From Sistotremastrum niveocremeum HHB9708 (Eukaryota > Basidiomycota > Agaricomycetes > Sistotremastrales > Sistotremastraceae), in assembly GCA_001630475.1 (NCBI GenBank), contig KV419414.1, forward strand, positions 435,664-499,663: a stretch of 64,000 bases of DNA. Reading direction: 5' to 3'. Below, piece after piece: positions 46,267-56,269 of this stretch. A program made the translations under genes and the position numbers. Each line of letters starts with the position of its first letter. The stretch's first letter is position 1. The notes beneath the pieces are model-generated. The model worked only from the letters and a program-made list of their open reading frames with translations. It searched no databases and was not told where the DNA came from.

Positions 46267-48173
46267 ATGTCGCGCGGCACTACCTCGAATACCTCTCAAT
46301 CCAAGGAACTTATCTATGATACCGACGGATTCATTCATTTTGAGGAAAAGATAAGAATTCCACGTATGTCGCATCTCACCACCTCGACCGTCCTTTATCC
46401 GACCTTCGCTGCCACAGCCACAGCCACTTCCAAATCCAAAGCCAAGTTTAGTGGCAGCAACAATAAGGCCATTGAGAGGACTTGCGAAGATTTGGTGCGC
46501 AGCTGGGAAAGCGACAGTGACTTCAGCAGTGACGATGATGACTCGCCTTCCAGTTGGCAGTCCGTGGGAAGCGTCGCTGAAGGTGAATCTCGATACTGTT
46601 CACCGAATTTTGGGACTGAATTTTGCTAGTTGTTCACAGTCCGCCTGCTCCAATAAAGAAGACGAAATGGCCGGGAGAAACGAACACTCAGTGTTACGCG
46701 CTCAATGGGGGTGTTGGTCCACGGTGCTCGCGTGCAGCTGACTCCGGGGAATTTTGTTGGCAACATGACGGGATGGGCAGTCGTGAGTTTCACTGCTACT
46801 CAATACGTGTACATTATCTAATGCCATTCCCAGGAGCGGTCTCCTGCAAAGGCAAGCCAGGCTATAGTGGGCATTGTGGCAGCACACAGTGTTATGGCAC
46901 AACAGGCTGGGGCTCAAGATGTGAACGCCGATTTGCCACAAGCGAGAGGATTACCTATTGCTGGCAGCATGAAAGGCAGTCTCACCAGGACAGACTTGCC
47001 TTCCCAGGTGACTTCCCTGATATTGCCCCAGTCCGGCCGGCGATTAAGGCGGCTTCAGCAGGCGAAGTCGTCGTGCAGGCGAGCTGCAAGAAAGCGGACT
47101 CACATCATGAACGCTCGTTAGCTTCGTCCAACGCAATCACCACCAAGCCCATGCTCCCTGCGACTCCGCCAGCCACGCCTCTTTCCAAATCTAGTTCTGC
47201 CTTGAGTGTGACGAAGATTGAAGCGAGTCACACTAAATCCCGTCGCGAACAGTTTTCAACTATCGAATCTTCCGTGTTCGCTTCACCTCCTCCTACACCT
47301 CCTCCGTCAGTTCACAAGGAACCTTTGAAGAAGACCCAGAAGAAGAAATTGAGATCGGGCCAGACTAGTGATCGAACCACCAAGGAGACTCCAAAAGTTC
47401 GTCTCCCCCCTCCCTCGCCCATCTCGCCGGTTGGAAACAAATCCTCTGCGGTTAACGTCTTCATTGTAAAGACGGACAACATCAACATTTCGTTGGGCTC
47501 ACAAAGCCCATCCTCGTCGATCCCTGGCCCTCTGTTTGGTGGCACAGCGATTGGAAATGACGTCCGCCCGAGAGCGAAAGAAGTGCAAGCGAAATCGCCC
47601 TTCGACTTTAGTGACTTGAAACCGTCGACAGCAGTGAATCTAGGTTTCACATGGTCAGTTCCTCAGAATATCAAACCGACGAATGCGTCCACGAACATCT
47701 TCACTTTCGGAAAGGTCAAAGACGAATCTACGTCGACCCCTACAGGCTTTCCAGCCTTCACGTTCTCCGGGTCGAATCCTCTCGTTTCGAAGCCCGTCTT
47801 TGGATCTACGGACGGGACAGTCTTTCAAACTAAGGCCAATAAGAAGCAACCAAAACTGCCTGTTAAAACCGAGCAGACAAGTTCGGCATTGCCCTCGGAC
47901 ACTCCCTCTGCTCCTTCTCCCATGAAAGTGAAGGAAGCCGGGACGGAAGCTCAGGTCAAGGTCAAATCGACAACTAACCACAAAGAGAGGAGGATGACGG
48001 CCGAAGAACTGGCTCTCGAAAGCATGAATGCTTGGGCATCTGTCTCATCCACATCGTCTCGCGACTCAGCCGGCAAATCTATATCGAGCACTCCCGAAAG
48101 TTCGGAGAAGTCAAGCTCGGCCTTCGTTCTCAATGAAAAAGATCTCGAATTTCTTGAAACGTACGTCATTTAA
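46267..48173 (+). CDS. Zinc-module protein C, FG-containing tail
   Basis: Exons 46267-46363, 46418-46582, 46630-46782 and 46834-48173 give 584 aa. An acidic N-terminus (SDSDFSSDDDD) precedes module 1, QCYALNGGVGPRCSRA ... EFCWQH, and module 2, QCYGTTGWGSRCERRF ... TYCWQH. The tail repeats Phe-Gly and Phe-x-Phe motifs (PLFGGTA, IFTFGKV, PAFTFSGSNP, KPVFGSTDG) spaced by Ser/Thr/Pro/Lys, like FG nucleoporins. Near the end RMTAEELALESMNAWA is shared with gene B, then KDLEFLETYVI. Intron 1 (54 nt) is in frame, so retention is possible. Confidence 0.75.
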
Positions 48174-49168
48174 ATCACAGTATCCAGGTCTGATTCTGAC
48201 TGTCGTCCTGTCTTTTCTCCTGTGTGGCGCTTGGCACTCTTTGGGGTCGATCTCAAAGTTCGGCCTGGGCTTCCAAAGACTAATAGTGTTCCAGTCAAAA
48301 GGAGGCTTCCCCAAGTTTACAGACTGAGCTAGAGACAAAATTTTCAACTAATTTTATGATTTATTGATACTCTATCCTGATGCAGCGATAACCTATAGCA
48401 GACCTGTTGATATTGATACCTACTGTCCCTTCTGGATAAGTCCTTCCCTAGTTATTTATCGTACTGTTCGGCTTCCTGTACGGCCTACAAACATACATTC
48501 CATTTTCTATACGACTTTTCAGCTTCAGCTTCGGTAACCAGTGGATGATGACGCATCTGGATTGTCTGCTTCCGAGCCGCTGCCTGGTCAAGGTCAACCG
48601 GCCAAGTTCCTAAACGCTGCAACATTCTCTGCTCATCCCTGGTTGATCCTCGATGCTGAATTGGTTCCAGAAAATTTGACTAGGCATCACTGAACTCTTT
48701 GCGACGCGCCCGGCTTCCATTTATACCTACCAGTGTCTCGTACCGCGGACCAGTTGCAACATCGGAATCCAGTCCAGCCGCTATAGACTTTCGGCCAAAA
48801 AATACCATTTAATCCATCACAACTTACTGATCAGGCCTAAACATCAAGACATACCGGTTTCTGGCAACAGAATGGAGAAGAGTTCGTTCGCAGCTGACTG
48901 GCCTCGTGGCAGACCCTAACGGTGTGAGGAGCGCTCTGGATAAGGCAGCATCTCACGGCATGCGTGAATCCAGTTAAAGCCTTATTTGATCCAGAGACTG
49001 AGCACGCCGAACCTTGTCCACGCTGCAGGAGTTGATGCACTGATCGCCACCCCTATCATTTCATTGGCTCTGTGCTAAAATCTCTGTGCGACCAGTGATT
49101 TCCCCTTCCCCGGTTCTCCTTTCAGAATCTGTGCCTTCTGTGCATGTTCGGTCTCTCCTAAAGTCATC
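48174..49168. other. Spacer before zinc-module gene D
   Basis: No confident gene. If gene D has an upstream first exon, as A and C do, it should lie here; a Cys-rich frame ending at the D start (ICAFCACSVSPKVIM, from ~49127) follows a CTTTCAG acceptor. Confidence 0.4.
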
Positions 49169-50423
49169 ATGAGCTGTAAGGCCGTCAATCTGAAAAGTAC
49201 CCCGTGCCAAAGATCTTCCAGCGAATCGGGATTTTGCTGGCAGCATGAAGGCGAGTCCACGAGTGCAGGTCTGTCCCGACTCCCTACCTTCCTCTCGTTG
49301 TGTTCATCCTAACCTCATTTCGTTCCAAGAAACGTCTTCCGCTGCACCGCAAATTCGTCATGAAGAACCTTCTCAGGTCACATGTGAGACTCTGATCGCT
49401 GCCGAAGAAGATCTCTCGGCCCCCGATAGAGAGGGAGAGGTTTCCGAGGAGCCTGCCGACGATGCTGACCGCAATAGTGAGTCTAGAAATCCCTCGCTAC
49501 ATTTTTCAAAGTATATAATGTGCCTCGAGGTCTGACTGTATTGGACACCGCCCACGACGAGCAGGAAGGTCCTGCTGGGCAGACCAACGTCGCAATCCCT
49601 GCAACGAATGAAAATGCGACCACCGAATGGATGGAGGAGACGAATAAGCAATGCTCTGCCGTCACCTTATTTGGGACAAGGTGCATCCGCGCGTGCAATT
49701 CACAAAGCTATTGTTGGCAGCACGAAAGAAAGAGCACCAGTGAGTTCTTCAATATGCCTGACGCCATGTCATCCTCACTGACGAGACCTACAAGGCGTAG
49801 TCTCTATCACCGATAGTCCGAGATATGCGCATCTCGCGCCGAGCGTCCAATGCTCAGGCACGACTCTCAAAGGCAACAGATGCTTGATCAGACTCAAGCC
49901 TGACAGCCAAGGAACCGGATACTGTCACCATCATCGACGCGAGACCGTCATCGCACCAAATCCTCCGATGTCCTCCGTGGACGTGGCTATCGACGCGACC
50001 AGAGATATCACGACTGTCGATGTTGGCTCGCGAGTTGAGGAAAGCATCCCCGCACCTGCTCAGCCTACTCAGGTGGCAGTCGCTAAAGGTACAATATCCT
50101 GTCAATATCTTATATCATTGCTGAATCCCCTTGTTAAAGGCCCTACCATTCTGATACTGGACGACACGGATAGTGAAGGCGAAGAGGAGACTGCTGTTGC
50201 AACACTAGCCCCAAAACTATTCGAACGCGGAGACAACATGGCGTATTACTACGCGCTCATTCTATTCATCTCGACCTTACTATCTATGTTCTTTACGGCG
50301 AACAAAGCAGCTTCCATCAGTATCTCTCAGATCGACGGACCCATCAAAGGATGGACCTTCCAAAACGCCATTTGGGCCGAGATCTGCAAGCGTGTTCAAT
50401 TTGCCTGGGAATACGCCTTTTGA
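49169..50423 (+). CDS. Zinc-module protein D, three modules, SIM-like motif and membrane anchor
   Basis: Exons 49169-49268, 49330-49476, 49530-49739, 49795-50088 and 50140-50423 give 344 aa from ATG 49169. There are three modules: SCKAVNLKSTPCQRS ... FCWQH, QCSAVTLFGTRCIRA ... SYCWQH, and QCSGTTLKGNRCLIR ... YCHHH. After the third, ILILDDTDSEGEEE fits a SUMO-interacting motif (hydrophobic core then acidic residues). The C-terminal half has one membrane span (YYYALILFISTLLSMFFTA) like that of gene A. Intron 4 (51 nt) is in frame. The true start may be further upstream, because the frame stays open into a preceding acceptor. Confidence 0.7.
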
Positions 50424-50819
50424 AGGTTTCGAATGTGCCGTCTTGGCGAATGCTCAAGTGTTCACCTATGCCCATTTTCCATCAGGGACGATTATCTCAA
50501 AGCCATCTCCAACGTTAGGAAAGACCTGGTCCGTGTTTCAATTACGTGATTTTTTGTTCCTACACATTTCTCCCGATCTGCGAGACCACCTAGGAGCCCT
50601 AGGTACTGTACTGGGATCTGCGGGTCTCTCTAGCTATATGTATCACGACTACCTCAATATATATGTGATAGTCGTTTCAACTGTACGCGTGGCGGCAGAA
50701 ACCGACGCAGAACTGGACGTGGAAAGGTGTCATACATGAAGAGAGCCGATGCCTTCCTCGTGTCAATGGTCACACGTTTCAGCTGGAATACTATGGTACA
50801 TTATTATGATTTCTTATAT
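50424..50819. other. Convergent spacer between module gene D and receptor 1
   Basis: Shared 3' region of two convergent genes. No feature beyond AT-rich stretches. Confidence 0.5.
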
Positions 50820-52472
50820 TTATACAGGGAGGTGAAGATCTAGCGAAAGTGCAGACTTCCGACTCCTTGAAGGCGTAGAATCCTTCACCGAGTTCAGAGA
50901 AGACTCTGCGCTGCTCATACCGCTCATCGTGGAAGGGCAGAGCGTCGTGTCTCGACTTTCGCTAGATGTAGCAGGGTTTGATCCCGCCGGAATAGTGATG
51001 TGAGTGAGGGTCATGAATGTTTCAAACGATGTTCGTTCCGGAGCTTCACCTAGGATTATACCTGGGCGTGTCAACGAGAATAAAATGACATTGAAGAATC
51101 CCGAAGAATCGAATGCCATGCCAGACATGATCGTGGCAATTGGGGAAGGTGGGTGATTCGGTTTCGCAAATTGCCATGTTCTAGTGATGCTAACCGGAGC
51201 GACCTGGATGATATCAAGTACATTAGTAAGGCTCTCAGCTTGTAGAATCTATTTTACCCGACTCACCGTGATGAAATAAACTAGCGGATACCTAATCTTT
51301 ATCAGCCGGAGCCCGCTAAACAGGATCAATTAACTAACCATGCCATCTGAAGTGCCAACTTGTGTAACTTCTTTTCTTGCTGAGATTGCTGATCAGAATT
51401 TGGACGGCGTCGAAGCTGCAGGAGTTTCACAACAATCCAAATATAGAGAAGAAAGTTCAGAATCGCTGACGTCCACACCCAGGCATAGAAGCAAGCTGTC
51501 AAGATGAATTAGAATTATGTCGCGAAAACTATGGAGCTATCTCACCTATCCCTCCGGGAAGAGTGTATGGCATGCGAATAAAACACCCTTCAGGTCAATT
51601 TATTCATTACGCGCCTAATATCGAGTGAGATTGAGCAAACGTACAATAAGTCGTACTTCCATAAAATGGATGGGATCTGTGAACAGCTGGCCCGATGACC
51701 GCCATCAAAATGACGAATAACCATATGGAAGCAACAACAGCAGCAGCGACTTTGGGAGAGGGGCTCGACCATTGTTTTACGAGACAACCCCAGGTTGTGA
51801 CAGCAATAGCCTATCACATATATCAGCTGACGTCGAGGATCAGAAGGCCGTAGCATACCAGAATGCTGAGGGAGCAGTAGCGTAAACGGATCAGCACAGA
51901 GCTTGCTTTGATGGCACAACAGAGCTGTACTCACGTAAGAGCGACACCGAGACCTCCTGATTGCCTGAGGATTGCCTGGATTTGACAATAGGTTCCCTCA
52001 AGGATGCCCTGGATGACCGTGAGCTTGGCGGTTTGTATTGGGTAAAACTCCACTCACGGCATCATGGACCCATCTAGCGTCCATGATCGAACCTATACAG
52101 AAGAATCAATATCGAAACGATCAGAGAGCACCAGTGTATGCTGACTCATATCTTCGACAAGGTCCGCACACAACAAGGATAAGAAGAAGATATGCATGGG
52201 AGAAGATCTCAGGAGCTCGCATATGCCATGTTTTTGAACGAGTCGCCGAGCACGTCGCTGAGAAATAAACAGCCTGAAGTCAGTATCATGAAAGAACTCA
52301 ACCTGAAGAGGATTCAGGGTATCATCGCACATACCGCGATAAGGACAAGGAGGATGATTATAGTAGAAGCAGCCAAGAAAGCGGCCTGCACTTTGAAAGA
52401 TAGCTGGAGACGAACTCTATCCGGGAAGGTGCCTCGAGCATCCACGGGATAGGAGAGGTTGAGCGGGGACAT
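50820..52472 (-). CDS. Seven-helix receptor-like protein 1 (cAR/Git3-like)
   Basis: Ten exons (52472-52335, 52257-52146, 52092-52058, 52008-51935, 51859-51865 [7 nt], 51810-51645, 51587-51546, 51495-51339, 51291-51267, 51203-50820) give 379 aa. Helix 1 is FLAASTIIILLVLIA. Helix 3 starts at GTYCQIQAIL and ends GVALTILAIAVTTW. Helix 4 is VAAAVVASIWLFVILMAVIG. The extracellular loop FYGSTTYWCF carries the Trp-Cys that pairs with the helix-3 Cys in such receptors. Helix 7 is SSGFFNVILFSLTRP. The cytoplasmic tail is Ser-rich. The overall pattern recalls fungal cAMP-receptor-like or Git3-type receptors, which signal through G-alpha; the ligand is unknown. The 7-nt exon is required for frame. Confidence 0.78.
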
Positions 52473-53061
52473 ATTGTGCACTTCAGCTTGGACTGAAGTG
52501 ATTAAATTTTAAACGACAGGATTGCTGTATGTGAATAAGATTAGACTGGTAATAAGCGGTCGTCCTCGGCGAGCTAAGACTGACCCTCCGGCTACAAAAC
52601 GTGCTAAGCATTCCTTGAAGCATTCGCAACGAACCACAGATATTGAGACTTTGATGAGCCGCGGCTAGACTGAGGGTGACGAGCTCGAGTACAAGATCGC
52701 AATCCATAAATTCAAACGGTCTTGGGCGCGTTGCGCCGCCGCGCGTACCGTAGCGTCCTGTCAAGATTCAGGATGTTCGGGTCCGGAACGTGCTGTTGAA
52801 CGACATCCAGTGCTCGGATCGGCTTCGGATGCTTGTTTTTCGATCGAGAAGATTACCTCATGAGCTTGAGTTTCCGGAATAAGGCATAGAAGGAGGAACA
52901 GACTTCTTTCCCTCCAGACCGAAATTAGCCGCAATTAATTCTGTATTCATATTGTAATATGACTAGGGGAATACCGGTGTACATCAGGATATTAACCTCT
53001 GGACATAGTCGGCGAGGGTGTCGTGTTTCGATGGCTACGCCAGTGAATAGCCAGTGCAATA

Positions 53062-53071
53062 TATATAAATA
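53062..53071 (+). promoter_or_regulatory. Orphan TATA box
   Basis: TATATAAATA followed by GGGCCC and, ~55 nt later, a CT run: a classic promoter layout. Transcription to the right would run antisense into receptor 2. The core is near-palindromic, so it could also serve leftward transcription. Confidence 0.3.
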
Positions 53072-53125
53072 GGGCCCACGCTAGGCGGCTTTGAAAACTG
53101 CACATCAAGGGCTCGTGTATATCCG

Positions 53126-53142
53126 CTCTCTCTCTCTCTCTC
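53126..53142 (+). repeat. (CT)n microsatellite
   Basis: Seventeen nucleotides of perfect CT repeat just 3' of receptor 2. Confidence 0.85.
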
Positions 53143-53177
53143 GAATAGCTAACGATCCAGCACTTGGAAAGTGAGCA

Positions 53178-54702
53178 CTATATAACACTCGTACCATCTT
53201 CCGAATTTTCTTCAGTCAGTTCCCGGAAAGCGAGTGTCGAAATATCCGTGGCTTGTATGCAGGGAGACTCGTGATCGGACCCTGCGTTGGGGATCAAGGT
53301 GGGGCGTGTGAAGGTGAACAGCACGACATTGAATAAGCCGGACAGTGTAAAGAGGATTAGGGCTGTGGCGGTGAATGGGTAAGGGGGCGGATGGTTGGGG
53401 AAACCCAACTGCCAGGCTCGATTGATACTCATGGGGACTACCTGTACACAAGCTGTCAGTTTTGGACAAGGTTAAAAATGGACAATCGTACGGTGACAAC
53501 ATAAATTACTGGATACCTGTTGCCGTCATTGATAAGGCAAGCGAAGACATGATTAAATTCGTGAAAAACATACCAAGTCATTTGAAAGGCAATCTTGGCC
53601 ATGCTTCGTGGGCCTCCAGGACGGAGAGTTCCAAGATTGAATGGAAGTCGTCTTTCGTAGATAGTGTACGCCACGGATACGTATAGCACGATTTCGATCA
53701 CTGTAGCCAGCCAGATCCAAGCCATGGAAAAGGCTGGAAAAAATAGATAAGAAGCCCCTCCGATTTTTACGAAGGTGTACTTACCAATGCTATCGGTAAG
53801 GCCGTACTGGGGACTGATCCAACACCCTAAATATGAACAGACATGAGTCTAGATGTTCTGGGGGAAGTGCAAAATTCCCACAATATTTAGTGCTACCAAA
53901 GAAAGGTACCTCCTTGTGAACGCCCAGCTGTAGCACTGACATAAGAAGGGTGAAAACCCAGATGACCACCACTATAGCAACTGCTAGCTCGGGGGGAGGT
54001 CGCGACCATTCTTTAACAATCATTCCCCAAGTTCTGATGGCTATTGCCTAGGATAATACTCAGCATTTGATCGTGTTTGTGACTCTATAACGTACGAGAA
54101 TCCTAAGTTCACATATGGATCAGCTCGTGAAGGTAAAGAACAGTAAGTATTTTTAAAACTCACGATAAAGCTACCCCCACTTGTCCTAATTGCCGCAGCA
54201 CACCTTGTGCAGTGCATATCGGCCCTTCTACAACTCCCTGAAATCGACCTCATTAGCTTCGAAGTCCCCGCGCAATCGGACTCTTACTTTCTCGAGCATC
54301 CATATTATATTCAGCACGGCTCCTGTGAAGTCGATCAATATTGGTATAATTCATTGACTGGTGGTTTAGTTTACCGATTGATTGGATAAGATCGAAAAGG
54401 AGCAGGGAAACGAAAAGGAGTTGGAGATCGGTCGGCCATTCGAAATGGTATCGATCTTTCTTGTGAACGATCCGATAGGTTTGCCACTTGAAAGTACGCC
54501 ACAATCAGTTTCTATCGTGGTGATCGGCAACAAAGGGATGCCTCACGAATATAAAACATAGGAGACCGAATACCGAAACTGTCGAGAGGATGGCAGCCGC
54601 AACACTGAAGCCCAAGCCGATGAGAATGTCTTTTGTAAAGGTACCTCTGGCATCCGAATAGTGATATAGCTCAGCGTAGGGGACGACGCCAGTAGCCTCC
54701 AT
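53178..54702 (-). CDS. Seven-helix receptor-like protein 2 (cAR/Git3-like)
   Basis: Ten exons (54702-54547, 54486-54375, 54322-54288, 54237-54164, 54102-54096 [7 nt], 54047-53882, 53826-53785, 53733-53574, 53516-53492, 53441-53178) give 346 aa. Exons 2-7 and 9 are identical in length to those of receptor 1 (112, 35, 74, 7, 166, 42, 25 nt). Landmarks are helix 1 VAAAILSTVSVFGLLCFIF, helix 2 LQLLFVSLLLFDLIQSIG, helix 3 Cys in GPICTAQGVL and its end GVALSILAIAIRTW. The loop FFGSTKYWCWISPQY has the WCWI signature of cAMP-receptor-like GPCRs, and helix 7 is LSGLFNVVLFTFTRP. ATG 54702 opens directly before the conserved DARGTF segment. The tail is short. Confidence 0.8.
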
Positions 54703-55209
54703 GATTAAACGGACCCGTGGGGGGCTCAAACACATCGTAACCAATCATGCTTTTAAAGACCCTCAACGCAAAGGGGTCATGGTGCCGAAGCAGGTGCCGC
54801 TAGCGCTGGAAGCATTTTCAGTCGGCAGCACCGGATTCAGTAATGATGGCTCCATTTAATTTTTCGTCGAGTGGCTTCACCGCATCCTGTAAAGCTTTAG
54901 ACCGCCGATCGATCATTGTTGGCCGCGATCATTAGCGTCATGCGCAGACGTGTTGCCAGATAGCCAGTAAAGCAGGCTCTTTTCCTACAAAAAATGATGC
55001 TTTCCATATGGGTCGTGCTAGTAAGCTCATAGCCACAGCATCGGGATCGACTTACGCCTTGATAGCAACTAACTTCCCGAAAACTTCCGAGTCGTGGGCC
55101 TAGGTGTCTATCCAATCAGAGGGTGGGATGCTGTGCTGTGCTGAGTATGCTCGCGCCAAACACGTTTTCAAGGGTAAGGCACCCATGGTACGGTAATGTC
55201 CTAGTGCGA
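54703..55209. other. Upstream region of receptor 2
   Basis: No supportable gene. The short minus-strand frame 55115-54897 has no motif. Confidence 0.45.
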
Positions 55210-55699
55210 GTCCAGAAAGGACCTGTGATAGCCGGGGAGGAACCCAGATCCCTAATTTCTGGCTTCGCGCGCTTTTTACCCTAACGAAATTTTGAGGTTT
55301 TAGGACCCAAAATACCTGTAAAACGCATCCGGGTTCCAGCGGTGGCCGATTTTACCCTAACAAAAATCCGAGTTTGGGCACCGTAGACGCCGGATTTTGC
55401 CGACCGGAGGCCGCATTGGCAATATTTTTCGTCCAAGGCCATTTTCTAGCTTCTCCAGGCCATTTTGGAGAGATATACGACGGATTCTGTCAATATATTG
55501 ACCTTTTTTGCGGGTGTGTGACTTCATTAGGATGAGAGTGCGTCACTGGGCCCCCTTCTTACCCGTACAAAATAAATGGGTTCTCAAAATTTTCTGATTT
55601 TCGTACCCGTATAAAACATGGGTTCGGATTTTTCGCGAGCCATTTTTACCCGCCAAGGGATCCGGGTTCGACCCTCACTATCACGGGTCCTGTCCAGAA
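55210..55699. mobile_element. hAT-like non-autonomous element with 8-bp target duplication
   Basis: Element at 55218-55691 (474 bp). It starts AGGACCTGTGATAG and ends CTATCACGGGTCCT. The imperfect inverted repeat extends over about 40 bp on each side (GAACCCAGATCCCT on the left, AGGGATCCGGGTTC on the right). It is flanked by exact copies of GTCCAGAA (55210-55217 and 55692-55699). An 8-bp duplication fits hAT-type transposition. There is no coding capacity; the interior is AT-rich with repeated TTTTACCC words. Confidence 0.8.
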
Positions 55700-56269
55700 A
55701 GTCACAGGGAGAATCTATTGATGCGATCAAGCGAGGACACGCTGCAGCACACGACCAATACGAGTTTAAGCCACAGATCGATGGTCGGATTCTCGCGCCA
55801 TTGCCTCACTTGATCAGGTCTAATGATCCGGTCGTAGAGATGATCAGAAACAGTAGGGCAGACCGTGCGTAAACAAGGAGCAAAAGAGAGAGTTTAAAGG
55901 ACCACGTGATTGTGTTCGGCGTTCTATTGCATAATTTTTGTGCTTTTTCTTGGCTCGGGTCCTGAATTTCTTACTCGATGGTTTGGACTAGCAAAACTTT
56001 GCATGTGTTCCTTGCGCCACCGCACATTCTTTATTGACCGGACTTGCCTTAGTTACAATAATTGGTCAACTCTGAAACATCAACATTGGACGATGCCTCA
56101 ACTCAGGGTTCGTACCGACTCTCAAACGATCTTAACTCCACCCACCGCTCACGATCTATTAGATCTGATCAAAGAAATGGGTATAAGCTGCTCAATACTG
56201 CTGTTATACCTCCGGAAAATGTTTCTATACAAAGGTTACGCTATGGACCCGAATTATCCCAGATTTCGT
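55700..56269. other. Spacer 3' of the aldo-keto reductase
   Basis: No supportable gene. The long plus-strand frame running from 55910 into 56635 is antisense to the reductase's last exons. Confidence 0.45.

Larger units (their letters stand above)
52473..53177. other. Spacer between receptors 1 and 2
   Basis: Holds a plus-oriented TATATAAATA (53062-53071) and a (CT)n run downstream of it, with no plus-strand gene after them. The minus-strand frame 52764-52483 is not in phase with receptor 1. Confidence 0.45.

Noticed and set aside
47312-47650. Minus-strand ORF inside zinc-module gene C
   Set aside because: Shadow of the low-complexity tail; no start context, motif or splice sites.
55660-55690. 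tRNA B-box-like GGGTTCGACCC
   Set aside because: It lies inside the inverted repeat of the hAT-like element and there is no A-box or foldable acceptor stem at the right distance.
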